A stretch of DNA of 64,000 nt. Origin: Desulfitobacterium_A sp035539115 (GTDB taxonomy: Bacteria > Bacillota > Desulfitobacteriia > Desulfitobacteriales > Desulfitobacteriaceae). The stretch is taken from assembly GCF_035539115.1 (NCBI RefSeq), contig NZ_DATLJA010000022.1:11530-75529 (forward strand). Direction: 5' to 3'. Below, piece after piece: positions 34,536 through 43,145 of the stretch. The position numbers and the translations under genes were made by a program. Position 1 is the first letter of the stretch, and every line of letters starts with the position of its first letter. The notes beneath the pieces were generated by a model. That model was not told the DNA's origin and searched no databases. It saw only the letters and a list, made by a program, of their open reading frames with translations.

Positions 34536-35507
34536 TTATATCACTGAATTAAGAGCTACGAGAACTCCCCAGAATATCCCACAAGCAAGCCAAGTAGCCC
34601 ATCGGACTAGGCTTTCACAAACCAAAATATCTCTCCAGGTTAATTCATGCAAGGGATCCCCCATCTCTGCTCGGTGGTGAGATTTCCCGTGATAGATATT
34701 GATTCCCCCTAAACGGACTCCCAGTAATCCTGCGACAATGCTTTCCGGGTTTCCACCGTTCGGGCTCGGGTGAGCCTTGGCATCCCGTTTCCAGATCTGA
34801 TAAGCGTGGCGGACGGGCAATCTTTTCAACCCTCCCGTTAAAAGCAGAATTCCTACCGCAAGTCTGGCGGGAATATAGTTGGCCAAGTCATCCGTGCGTG
34901 CCGCAAACCAACCAAAATCGTGATAACGTTCATTCCGATACCCAATCATTGAATCGAGTGTGCTCACAGCCTTAAAGGCCATCGCCAGGGGTGCTCCGCC
35001 AATAGTCATGTAAAAAAGGGGAGACAGAATTCCATCCACAAAATTCTCCGCTAAAGTCTCCACCGTTCCTCGGACTATCTCCGCCTCGGAAAGGTTACGA
35101 GTATCTCGGCTGACAAACCACCCCAGTTTCTGGCGTGCTTCGGGAAGATTGCCTTGCCGCAATGGCGCCAGGACCGTTTTACCGGCATCTAACAGGGACT
35201 TGCTGGCGAGAGTGGAAGCAAAAAGCACGACTTCTAACCCAATTCCTAGCAGAGGATGAATTCGAGTTGCCCCCCCCATAATTCCCGCTGTCAAGAGCCA
35301 ACTAATACTTACAAGAAAAATTGTAAGCAACGCTCCGCTGAGATGCCGAAATTGACGTGTTCCTTGATTCAAATGTTTCTCCGCCCAGGAAATGACTTTT
35401 CCCATCTCAACAACAGGATGCGGCCATCCTCGAGGATCCCCTATGATCTGGTCCAAGACAAAACCGAAGAGGTAGGTCAAAGGTGCGGGAGTGATCACGC
35501 CAAACAC
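34536..35507 (-). CDS. cbiB: adenosylcobinamide-phosphate synthase
   Basis: This 323-residue membrane protein joins aminopropanol phosphate (from the PduX-CobD pair) to adenosylcobyric acid. LTYLFGFVLDQIIGDPRGWP at the N-terminus, GRDTRNLSEAEIVRGTVE-like FVSRDTRNLSEAEIVRGTV near residue 130, ETLAENFVDGILSPLFY and the PNGGNPESIVAGLLGVRLGG region near 245 are diagnostic. Four or five hydrophobic segments are present. It begins with GTG, overlapping the end of cbiP by 13 bases. Confidence 0.93.
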   Translation of the reverse strand: MFGVITPAPLTYLFGFVLDQIIGDPRGWPHPVVEMGKVISWAEKHLNQGTRQFRHLSGALLTIFLVSISWLLTAGIMGGATRIHPLLGIGLEVVLFASTLASKSLLDAGKTVLAPLRQGNLPEARQKLGWFVSRDTRNLSEAEIVRGTVETLAENFVDGILSPLFYMTIGGAPLAMAFKAVSTLDSMIGYRNERYHDFGWFAARTDDLANYIPARLAVGILLLTGGLKRLPVRHAYQIWKRDAKAHPSPNGGNPESIVAGLLGVRLGGINIYHGKSHHRAEMGDPLHELTWRDILVCESLVRWATWLACGIFWGVLVALNSVI

Positions 35508-37090
35508 TCACTTTCAAGTCCCATGATTTGACGAATCTTTTCCATGTCAACACTCTTGCGAACAAGCTCGGCGAGCTCATTAAACGCCTGTTCCCGAATT
35601 GCAGCCTGCGAGGGAGAGCTCGTAACCGAACGTTTCTCTCGTCTTCTTTCCCAGAGCCACTCAAGCAAGGCTGTTCGTAAAGAATCATTATCAAAAAGCC
35701 CATGCAAATACGTTCCGATAGCACTTCCAGCCTGGACACCATCTCCATAGGTTGTATCCTGACCCTGAATCTCGAAAAGTGTATCCCCCTCAACAAAGGA
35801 ACGGCCCATATGAATTTCGTAGCCCTGGATCGCCTCGCCCAGACATTTTTGGAGAAAAAGGGGCCCTGCGAGCACGGTTCCTCGGCTCTGAACGGTATGC
35901 TTTGCCAATGCGAACTCTGTCTCGAGGGGTAAAATTCCCAAGCCCTCAATTTCCTCAAGCTCTGACTCCGTATGCAGAGGATCCCGAACGACCCGCCCTA
36001 GCATTTGATAGCCGCCGCAAATCCCAATCAGAGGAACTTCGTCTTTCCAGGAGCCTTGGAGTTTTTCCGCCAACCCATTCTCCCAGAGAAAACGGAGATC
36101 AGCCAACGTATTTTTACTCCCCGGAACAATGACTAAATCCGGATTTCCCCATTCTTCAACGCTTTTCACATAACGTAAAGCCACATCTGGCTCATCTTCT
36201 AAAGGATCAAAATCCGTGAAGTTTGAAAGATAAGGCAGGCGAATGACCGCAATATCTAACCGGGGTTCATTAGCTCCACTTTTGTCGACCTTTTCTCCCT
36301 GAGTCCCCAGTTCCTCCAGCACAACTGAATCTTCCTCAGGAATTCGAAAGTGATTAAAATAAGGGACCACTCCAACTACCGGAATCCCAGTCTTTTGTTC
36401 TAAAAAGTCAAGTGCAGGCTGAAGAAGTGCGAGTTCCCCACGGAACTTGTTAAGAATAATCCCGCGAACCATCAGTCGTTCTTCCGGCTCTAACAATTCC
36501 AAGGTACCAACAACTGCAGCAAGAGCTCCGCCCCGATCAATATCCGCAACTAAAAGCACCGGAACTTGTCCCTCAAGCGCAACCCTCATATTAACAATAT
36601 CATTCTGTTTAAGATTGACTTCCGCTGGGCTTCCCGCGCCTTCAATAATAACGACTTCATTTTCCTGCAGAAGAGCATGAAGGGCCTCTTGTACCACTGG
36701 CCAGGTCTTTCTCTGATATTCCCCGTGGTAGCTCAGAGCAGACATCATCCCCTGCGATTTCCCCATGATCACGACTTGAGAACCCGTATGACCAGTCGGT
36801 TTGAGGAGAATGGGGTTCATCCGCACATCAGGTTCTACCCCAGCTGCTTGAGCTTGGACAACCTGGGCCCGGCCCATTTCTCCGCCTGAGATTGTGATGA
36901 AAGAGTTGAGGGCCATATTCTGGGCTTTAAAGGGACTAACCTGATACCCTTCCTGATAGAAAATCCGGCAGAAGGCCGCCGCTAAAACGCTTTTGCCCAC
37001 ATTTGAAGACGTCCCTTGAACCATCAGACGAGCTGCACGACCTGGCTTTAGCGGTTGCTGGTAATCAGCTTCTATGGCTTCATTATTCAT
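35495..37090 (-). CDS. cbiP: cobyric acid synthase
   Basis: This 531-residue glutamine-dependent amidotransferase adds four amide groups (b, d, e, g) to the corrin ring. The N-terminal ATPase domain has MVQGTSSNVGKSVLAAAF and PFKAQNMALNSF; the C-terminal glutaminase domain has nucleophile Cys in IGICGGYQMLG (about residue 345) and a His in TYLHGLFDND. GGAGG precedes the ATG. The 400 bases before it, up to cbiC, hold a repeat element rather than a gene. Confidence 0.94.
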   Translation of the reverse strand: MNNEAIEADYQQPLKPGRAARLMVQGTSSNVGKSVLAAAFCRIFYQEGYQVSPFKAQNMALNSFITISGGEMGRAQVVQAQAAGVEPDVRMNPILLKPTGHTGSQVVIMGKSQGMMSALSYHGEYQRKTWPVVQEALHALLQENEVVIIEGAGSPAEVNLKQNDIVNMRVALEGQVPVLLVADIDRGGALAAVVGTLELLEPEERLMVRGIILNKFRGELALLQPALDFLEQKTGIPVVGVVPYFNHFRIPEEDSVVLEELGTQGEKVDKSGANEPRLDIAVIRLPYLSNFTDFDPLEDEPDVALRYVKSVEEWGNPDLVIVPGSKNTLADLRFLWENGLAEKLQGSWKDEVPLIGICGGYQMLGRVVRDPLHTESELEEIEGLGILPLETEFALAKHTVQSRGTVLAGPLFLQKCLGEAIQGYEIHMGRSFVEGDTLFEIQGQDTTYGDGVQAGSAIGTYLHGLFDNDSLRTALLEWLWERRREKRSVTSSPSQAAIREQAFNELAELVRKSVDMEKIRQIMGLESECLA

Positions 37091-37164
37091 GATTAATCAC
37101 CTCCAAGATGTCAGTTATTCCTATAAGCCGCTATGGTTATAGCGTTGAAGAGCCAGTAATGTAG

Positions 37165-37480
37165 CTTTCGGGTCTTTGCCCAGTCCACTCTTCGAAGCGA
37201 GTTACGATTACAGTAAGCGAGGACTCTACGCGAGCAGATACCAAGCTTGGGCAAAACTGCGCTTCCTTTAGCGGGACGAGTCACACGATGTGGCTCGCCG
37301 ACTGTGAGCCAAGGCGACGGCACAGGACGTGCCTAGTGCAGAGTGCGCCATGGACGGCATAGCAGCTCTGCGCGGCGAATTGGGAGGGGATCCCGCAGCT
37401 TGCATCAAGCAGTTATACCCTTAGCTTGGTCTGCGAGCGTACGTCCAAGCGTCTGTAACGTAACTCCGCTTGCAAAACCT
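37165..37480 (+). repeat. long intergenic repeat, copy 1 (inverted partner at 42677-42929)
   Basis: Blocks such as TTCGAAGCGAGTTACGATTA, CAGTAAGCGAGGACT, GCGGGACGAGTCACACGA, AGCTTGGTCTGCGAGCG and CGTCTGTAACGTAACTCCGC occur in the same order in the reverse complement of 42677-42929. This copy has about 60 extra bases near 37312-37372. It fills the gap between cbiP and cbiC and has no credible gene. Confidence 0.85.
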
Positions 37481-37491
37481 ACTGCACAACC

Positions 37492-38127
37492 CTACAGCGT
37501 CCGCCCGACAGCCAAGTAAATCAACGCATTCACAACCGTTGCCGCAAGCGGGCTCCCACCACGGGTTCCCAAAACCGTTATCGAGGGAAACTCCTGTTTT
37601 TGCCAAAGCAGATCCTTCGATTCCTTCGCTCCGACAAAGCCCACAGGAATCCCGATAATCAAGGCCGGACGGTATTCCGGATCTTGGGCAAGCTCCAATA
37701 CCTCGATCAAGGCAGTCGGTGCATTACCTACGGCAACAATCGCTCCCCGCAAACGTTCTTTATTCAGCCGGAGAGCAGTCATCGTCCGGGTAAGCCCCCA
37801 TTCAGCCGCTTTTTGGGGAATACGTGGATCCCCTAAAAAACATTCCGCGCTCCCGCCTAATTCTGCTAGGGCCTTTTTGGCAATGCCTGCCCGTACCATT
37901 TCCACATCGGTAATCACTGAAGCCCCTTGATTCAAAGCGTGAAGTCCTACTTCGATAGCGCGTTCATGAATAGCGATCGCAGGCTCCAGCCCTAAATCTC
38001 CGCTCGTGTGAATCAACCGCTCTACGACTTTTAGCTCTTGTGCGTTCCACACCCGTTGCAGATTTTGATGGATGAAGGACATGCTATCGCGTTCGATTTG
38101 GGCCGGATCCGTTAAGAAATTATTCAT
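37492..38127 (-). CDS. cbiC: precorrin-8X methylmutase
   Basis: This 211-residue enzyme moves the methyl group from C11 to C12 to give hydrogenobyrinate or cobyrinate. IERDSMSFIHQNL near residue 12, VVERLIHTSGDL with the catalytic His near residue 43, VITDVEMVRAGI and AVGNAPTALIEVLEL near 130 are characteristic, as is IGIPVGFVGAKESK. Its ATG overlaps the cbiX stop by four bases. Confidence 0.94.
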   Translation of the reverse strand: MNNFLTDPAQIERDSMSFIHQNLQRVWNAQELKVVERLIHTSGDLGLEPAIAIHERAIEVGLHALNQGASVITDVEMVRAGIAKKALAELGGSAECFLGDPRIPQKAAEWGLTRTMTALRLNKERLRGAIVAVGNAPTALIEVLELAQDPEYRPALIIGIPVGFVGAKESKDLLWQKQEFPSITVLGTRGGSPLAATVVNALIYLAVGRTL

Positions 38128-38492
38128 ACCCCTAAAGCCTCCTTGATCCGCAAACTCGCTAAGAAGGCAATTGAATCATCCGCACCCAGTTCAGATGTAA
38201 AGACAATCTCCACTTCCGGGTATTTTTCCTGAATTTCACGAACTTCCTCATGGATATCCACTGTCACATGCATTCCTCGAAAAAGGAATAAAGGCATGAT
38301 GATAATTTTCTGGGCACCCGCCGTAACTTTCGCCTCAACGGTTTCTGGCAGACTCGGTTCCCAGTGAGCCATAAACGCTGGTGTAACCTCACGGTCTAAG
38401 ATTTCGCTCACTTTCTGGCCAACTTCCAGTAAACTTTCATTGGCTTCCTTCCGCCGGCTTCCATGCCCGAGAAGTATAATTTCTGTATTCAT
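38124..38492 (-). CDS. cbiX: sirohydrochlorin cobaltochelatase, short CbiX form
   Basis: This 122-residue small chelatase inserts Co(II) into sirohydrochlorin, committing it to the anaerobic cobalamin route. ILLGHGSRRKEANESL carries the first metal-binding His, and IIMPLFLFRGMHVTVDI the second. The length matches single-domain CbiXS proteins, which act as dimers, rather than the two-domain CbiXL. It overlaps neighbours on both sides by four bases. The choice of cobalt rather than iron or nickel rests on the operon. Confidence 0.9.
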   Translation of the reverse strand: MNTEIILLGHGSRRKEANESLLEVGQKVSEILDREVTPAFMAHWEPSLPETVEAKVTAGAQKIIIMPLFLFRGMHVTVDIHEEVREIQEKYPEVEIVFTSELGADDSIAFLASLRIKEALGV

Positions 38493-39253
38493 TTAAACTC
38501 CTCCACCCTTTGCAAAAATTCCTCTATTGTTTCCACAGGTTCTAATTTCTCACTTTGGGGGCGCTCTAAAACTATGATCGGGATCTCTAATTTAAGACAG
38601 GCCTTAATCTTTTCTTCCGTTCCTCCGACCTGACCGCTCTCCTTGGTGATAACGACATCAATTTTAAGTTGCTCCCAAAGCGCTTCATTAAAGCGTTGGC
38701 TAAAAGGTCCCTGGGCAGCAATGATCTGGTACGGTTTAAATCCGAGAGCTTCACACTGACGTAACACTTCAGCCTTCGGCAAGACTCGTACGAAAATTTC
38801 TCGCTTCTTAAACCCCTGTACTTCCAACCAATCTTTTAAATTCTTGCTCCCCGTACTCAAGAAAATTCGCTGCCCCAAGTGGCAGGCCAACTTACCCGCT
38901 TCCTCTAATCCGGCCGCCCAATGGATGAGTGGAGAATCTTCACTTGAAATCTTAGGCCTTTCCCAACGAAAATAGGGAATTTCAGCCTCCTTACTCACCC
39001 TACGGGCAAGTTCGTGGATTTTTTCGGCATAAGGATGGGTCGCATCAATCAAGCCCGTAATTGAATTTTGCTCAAATAGATTAAAAAGTCCTGCTTCATC
39101 CAATGCCCCGTGACGAGTATGCAGACCTTGAGCTTCGGCAATCTGCGCTCCGTACTCCGTTAAAGTCGAAACCCAAACCTGATGTCCATGGGACTCGAGT
39201 TCGCTCGCTAAGCATCGCCCATCCTCTGTTCCGGCGAGAACCAAGAGGTTCAT
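38489..39253 (-). CDS. cbiJ: cobalt-precorrin-6A reductase
   Basis: This 254-residue NAD(P)H-dependent reductase of the corrin ring (CbiJ/CobK family) begins MNLLVLAGTEDGRCLASELE, with TGLIDATHPYAEKIHELAR near residue 70, RIFLSTGSKNLKDW near 128 and ITKESGQVGGTEEKIKAC near 205, all characteristic of the family. The start overlaps the end of cbiH by four bases. Confidence 0.92.
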   Translation of the reverse strand: MNLLVLAGTEDGRCLASELESHGHQVWVSTLTEYGAQIAEAQGLHTRHGALDEAGLFNLFEQNSITGLIDATHPYAEKIHELARRVSKEAEIPYFRWERPKISSEDSPLIHWAAGLEEAGKLACHLGQRIFLSTGSKNLKDWLEVQGFKKREIFVRVLPKAEVLRQCEALGFKPYQIIAAQGPFSQRFNEALWEQLKIDVVITKESGQVGGTEEKIKACLKLEIPIIVLERPQSEKLEPVETIEEFLQRVEEFK

Positions 39254-40074
39254 AGAACATATCCTCGCGGTGTAACCATATAGGGGCCGATGACTCGCGT
39301 CTGCGAACTTCCGACAATCACTGTAGTCAACATATCAATCGGTAGACTCGTGAACTTATCCAACGTTGAGATTGTAACTTGCGGTGACTCTCCCCGTAGT
39401 GCTTCGCGAACGATCCCCACTGGAGTCTCAGGTGAACGAATCTCCAATAGGAGCTTGCGGATCTCTTCAATCTGCCCTTGACGTCCCTTGCTTTTCGGGT
39501 TATAGATCGCCAGCACAAAATCTCCTTCAGCTGCCAAACGAGCCCGTTTAAGAATCACTTTCCAAGGAGTAAGAAGATCGCTTAAGCTAATCACGGCAAA
39601 ATCATGCATTAGCGGTGCTCCCAACTGGGAAGCCGCGGCATTAGCCGCTGTCACACCCGGTATAATCTCCAAGGGCAGATCTAAGCACTCCGCTTCTTGC
39701 AAACATTCAATCAAAATCCCAGCCATTCCGTAAATCCCAGCGTCGCCGCTGCTGACCAGAGCGACCGAATGTCCATCCTGGGCTAACTTCACAACTTCCC
39801 GGCAACGATCAATTTCCTGACGCATACCTGTAGCTACCACTGTCTTATCCCCAATCAAGGGACGCACAAGGTTTATGTACGTGATATAGCCAGCGACGAT
39901 ATCGACTTCCTCCCAAACTTTTTGAGCACGTACCGACATATGTTCAGGACTTCCCGGTCCAATCCCTACGACAAAAATCTTTCCATACTGATTGCGACCG
40001 TGACACCTTTCCGTTTCTGTTTGGGAAGAATCAGCTTCCCTTGCCTCGTCCCCAATAGACTGGCTGCTTCGCAT
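39250..40074 (-). CDS. cbiH: precorrin-3B C17-methyltransferase (ring contraction)
   Basis: This 274-residue tetrapyrrole methylase carries out C17 methylation with ring contraction. The SAM-binding motif FVVGIGPGSPEHMSVRA starts at about residue 33, followed by VALVSSGDAGIYGMAGI near 105 and PGVTAANAAASQLGAPLMHD near 140. The first 30 residues are unusual and overlap cbiG by 109 bases. I found no ATG, GTG or TTG just before the conserved part, and GGAG precedes the ATG at 40074, so the long form is kept with some reservation. Confidence 0.9.
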   Translation of the reverse strand: MRSSQSIGDEAREADSSQTETERCHGRNQYGKIFVVGIGPGSPEHMSVRAQKVWEEVDIVAGYITYINLVRPLIGDKTVVATGMRQEIDRCREVVKLAQDGHSVALVSSGDAGIYGMAGILIECLQEAECLDLPLEIIPGVTAANAAASQLGAPLMHDFAVISLSDLLTPWKVILKRARLAAEGDFVLAIYNPKSKGRQGQIEEIRKLLLEIRSPETPVGIVREALRGESPQVTISTLDKFTSLPIDMLTTVIVGSSQTRVIGPYMVTPRGYVL

Positions 40075-41138
40075 ACCCCATCCACTCCAATCTTATCTTT
40101 TACATACTCTGACCGGGACAATTCCTGCTGCTCTACGATAGACTGTATTTCAGTTGCTGCAAAGGTTCGAAACGGTACACCCAACTCACGTGCCGCTTCA
40201 ATCATCCCGACTTCCTGCTGCTTTATATCAATACTGAACATCCCGAAGATACTCTTCTCGGAAGCGCCAATTTCCGTCAGAGCCTCCTGGATTGCTTCTA
40301 AAATAAGTTCTTTGCTAATTCCCCGCCGACTTCCTATCCCAATACTCAGGATTCTCGGGACTAATGTAATCCACGGCAAATTCATCTTTTCCTTGTTTAC
40401 CGTTTTAGCTGCACTCGTGGAAGATATCAGGAAAGGAGTCACCCAAACCGGAGCATCTTCTTTTTCATCCTCGCTGACAAAGATGTAATGTTCATCCTTC
40501 CGTAACGGATGCTCCGGGGACAAGCTGACCTCCGACCAAACCTTAAGACGCCCTGTATCTAGAAGACAACGGTTTACATTTTTTAAGCCTTCGACTGGCT
40601 CAACCATCCACCCTAGCCTGCGAGCATATTCATCGGGGGCAATCAGGCCTTGAACATCAGTCGCTGTCGTAATCACCGGTTGGGCATTAATCCGATAGGC
40701 GATCTCACTGGCCCAAGCATTGGCCCCTCCAAGATGACCAGAGAGCAAGGAGATCACGAATTGTCCTTTTTCATCGAGGACGAGGACTGCTGGATCACGA
40801 TCCTTACTTTGAAGGAAAGGGGAAATCTGCCGGACCACAATTCCTGTCGCCATTACAAAGATAAGTAAAGAGGACGTCGTCCATAAATCCGGTAGAATCC
40901 CCGCCAACCGTTCAAAAGTATGATACTCTTCCTCACCGCTTTCGGAAACATGGCATTTCCGATGAACCCAAAGCTCTGATCGCTCTGTCTGAGAAACAAG
41001 CGAAGGTTCTGATTCCTCTATCTGAAAACTACATTGCCCTTCGCGCAAACTTCTGAGGATCCTTTCGCCCGTTGCCAAACCCTGATCTGTGAGCACGATG
41101 ACAGCACTTTGACCCCTTAATCTTGCTTCAGGCTTCAT
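39966..41138 (-). CDS. cbiG: cobalt-precorrin 5A hydrolase
   Basis: This 390-residue CbiG opens the delta-lactone of cobalt-precorrin-5A and releases acetaldehyde, a step special to the anaerobic pathway. Central motifs LIFVMATGIVVRQISPFLQ, KDRDPAVLVLDEKGQFVISL and LSGHLGGANAWA lie at about residues 95-145, and the C-terminal domain has LSIGIGSRRGISKELI. The N-terminal 80 residues are less conserved. Its ATG overlaps the cbiF stop by four bases. Confidence 0.93.
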   Translation of the reverse strand: MKPEARLRGQSAVIVLTDQGLATGERILRSLREGQCSFQIEESEPSLVSQTERSELWVHRKCHVSESGEEEYHTFERLAGILPDLWTTSSLLIFVMATGIVVRQISPFLQSKDRDPAVLVLDEKGQFVISLLSGHLGGANAWASEIAYRINAQPVITTATDVQGLIAPDEYARRLGWMVEPVEGLKNVNRCLLDTGRLKVWSEVSLSPEHPLRKDEHYIFVSEDEKEDAPVWVTPFLISSTSAAKTVNKEKMNLPWITLVPRILSIGIGSRRGISKELILEAIQEALTEIGASEKSIFGMFSIDIKQQEVGMIEAARELGVPFRTFAATEIQSIVEQQELSRSEYVKDKIGVDGVCEAASLLGTRQGKLILPKQKRKGVTVAISMERFLS

Positions 41139-41914
41139 ACCTTCTGCCCCATTCGGTATTCATGCGTAAATTCAGGGTCATAGAGTTTAGATCGTAATCC
41201 TTCATGAGGATTGAGAAAATCCCCTACTAAAATCTGAGCCTGTTTCCTGATTCCAGCCTGCTTAACCTTCTCTTCGATCGTCGCCAGAGTTCCGAAAACT
41301 TTCTGTTCATCCTCCCAGCTTGCTCTGTAAACCACTGCTACAGGCGTTTCTGGCGCATAACCCGTCAGCAATTCCTGAACTACACGGCCCATATCTTGCA
41401 CACTCAGGAAAATCGCCATGCTTGCTTGATGCTTAGCGAGTTCAGACAAGCTTTCCCTTTCGGGTACGGGGGTACGCCCAGCCAAACGCGTCAAAATTAC
41501 GGTCTGACTAACTTCAGGAAGGGTAAACTCCTTTTTCACCGAGGCTGCTGCTGCGAAAACTGAGCTCACCCCGGGAATAACGGAGTAAGTAATTCCGCGT
41601 TCCTCGAGAGGTTCCATCTGTTCCTGGATCGCTCCGTAAACACTGGGATCCCCCGTGTGCAGCCTAACTACGGTTTCCCCTTGTTCTACCCCTTCAACCA
41701 TTAAGCGGAGGGTATCTTCCAAGGTTAAACCTGCACTATCATACAATGGAATTCCGTCCCGACAATAGTTCAGAATCTCCGGATTGACAAGGGAACCCGC
41801 ATAGATCACCCGATCAGCCGTTTCAAGGATTCTCTTGCCCTTGAGCGTTAGCAGTTCCGGATCGCCGGGGCCTGCTCCAATGAAAATGACTTGGCCTTTA
41901 TTATTTTCAACCAT
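41135..41914 (-). CDS. cbiF: precorrin-4 C11-methyltransferase
   Basis: This is about 259 residues from the ATG at 41914 (GGAGG eight or more bases upstream); a TTG five codons earlier overlaps the ribosome binding site. It is a SAM-dependent methylase acting at C11. VIFIGAGPGDPELLTLKG at the start, ETVVRLHTGDPSVYGAIQEQ near 85 and IPGVSSVFAAAASVKKEFTL near 110 are the CbiF/CobM signatures. It is followed directly by cbiG. Confidence 0.94.
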   Translation of the reverse strand: MVENNKGQVIFIGAGPGDPELLTLKGKRILETADRVIYAGSLVNPEILNYCRDGIPLYDSAGLTLEDTLRLMVEGVEQGETVVRLHTGDPSVYGAIQEQMEPLEERGITYSVIPGVSSVFAAAASVKKEFTLPEVSQTVILTRLAGRTPVPERESLSELAKHQASMAIFLSVQDMGRVVQELLTGYAPETPVAVVYRASWEDEQKVFGTLATIEEKVKQAGIRKQAQILVGDFLNPHEGLRSKLYDPEFTHEYRMGQKV

Positions 41915-41960
41915 AACTCTCTCCTCCAATACAGATTCAGTTCATCTCTTCAGCTCACAC

Positions 41961-42650
41961 TTATCTATTGATCAGCACTAAGCTCAAATAATCCACTTTC
42001 CCCATTTCTTCCTGCTCCGTCAGTTCGCGGATCTCTTCCCCTACTTGCCCGACTCGAGTTGCCAAAACCGCTCTTCCTCCACTTTCACGAAGGTTCCGAA
42101 GAACCTCAGGTAAGTTGCGTGAGACCTTCATCACGACCAGATTCGGGATTTCCGGATATTTATCCACCCCTTCAATCCCCGGCAAGACAAGAAGCGGTTC
42201 ATCGCCGGTAGCTAGGGGCTGATTCACCTTAGCCGCTGCAGCAGCCATAGCCATGATTCCCGGAACGGTTTCAATTTGTCCCGGGGTAAGCTCTTTTTTC
42301 AATAGGTTTAAAAGATAGGTATATGTACTATAGAGAGAGGGATCTCCCAAGGTTAAAAAAGCTACGGATTTTCCAGTATGCAGAACATCTAGAATCTGTG
42401 TGGCTGCATTTTGCCAAGCCGCCTGGAGAACCTCTTCATCAGACGTCATTGGCATTTCCAATTCCATCAACCGAATATTCAGAGGGCAGTGAACTTTTGC
42501 AATCTCCCAAGCCACACTTTCTCGATCCATTCGGGATTTCGGCACGGCAACACTATCAACATGTTTAAGCACCTCAACCGCTTTTAAAGTGATGAGTTGA
42601 GGATCCCCCGGTCCAACTCCAATTCCATAAAACTTTCCTTTTATTGTCAT
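41961..42650 (-). CDS. cbiL: precorrin-2 C20-methyltransferase
   Basis: This 229-residue SAM-dependent methylase acts on the first committed corrin intermediate. FYGIGVGPGDPQLITLKAVE at the N-terminus, VAVPKSRMDRESVAWEIA near residue 35 and VAFLTLGDPSLYSTYTYLL near residue 95 are typical of CbiL/CobI. GGAGAG precedes the ATG. The roughly 500 bases upstream of it, to cbiET, hold two repeat elements and no gene. Confidence 0.93.
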   Translation of the reverse strand: MTIKGKFYGIGVGPGDPQLITLKAVEVLKHVDSVAVPKSRMDRESVAWEIAKVHCPLNIRLMELEMPMTSDEEVLQAAWQNAATQILDVLHTGKSVAFLTLGDPSLYSTYTYLLNLLKKELTPGQIETVPGIMAMAAAAAKVNQPLATGDEPLLVLPGIEGVDKYPEIPNLVVMKVSRNLPEVLRNLRESGGRAVLATRVGQVGEEIRELTEQEEMGKVDYLSLVLINR

Positions 42651-42676
42651 GCGTTTTCTCTCCTTCTGCTGTGGGA

Positions 42677-42929
42677 TTTTGCAAGCGGAGTTACGTTACA
42701 GACGCTCGAACTGACGCTCGCAGACCAAGCTAAGGCATAACTGCTAAATTAAAGCTGCGGGATACCCTCCAAATTCGCCATCCTTGGCTCACTGTCGGCG
42801 AGTCACGTCGTGTGACTCGTCCCGCTTAAGTAAGCGCAGTTTTGACCAAGCTTGGTTTCTGCTCGACATATAGTCCTCGCTTACTGTAATCGTAACTCGC
42901 TTCGAAGCATTACTTGGGTAAGGATCCGG
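42677..42929 (-). repeat. long intergenic repeat, copy 2 (inverted relative to 37165-37480)
   Basis: The reverse complement shares the ordered blocks listed for copy 1, including TTCGAAGCGAGTTACGATTA-like sequence at its upstream end and CGTCTGTAACGTAACTCCGC at its other end. It lacks copy 1's extra 60 bases. The two copies bracket the cbiC-cbiL gene block in opposite orientation. Confidence 0.85.
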
Positions 42930-42933
42930 AATT

Positions 42934-43137
42934 GTAGCTTTTCGCGTACGAGTGAACGATTTCTTCGGAGGGGCGTTGAGACGAACGAAGCTTCCGTAGG
43001 ACAGCGTCGCCGAGGGCTTGGCCATGGAGGGCCTGATGTCGCGGGCGCATGGACGCGCAGGAGCGACGCACTTGCAGTAAGCAGAAGGGTTGGCAGAGCT
43101 GCCTCGGAAGCGAGTGAACGGATGCGCGAAAAGCTAC
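42934..43137. repeat. GC-rich element with 13-base inverted ends
   Basis: The left end GTAGCTTTTCGCG is matched exactly by CGCGAAAAGCTAC at the right end. Just inside, GAGTGAACGATTTCTTCGG and CTCGGAAGCGAGTGAACGG share a direct repeat GAGTGAACG. The 204-base interior is GC-rich with many short palindromes and has no credible gene. It abuts the long repeat and lies seven bases before the end of cbiET. Confidence 0.65.
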
Positions 43138-43145
43138 GTTTTACT

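Noticed and set aside
37111..37490. Possible riboswitch or tRNA in the gap between cbiP and cbiC
   Set aside because: The sequence matches the inverted repeat at 42.7 kb and shows no B12 box or tRNA features.
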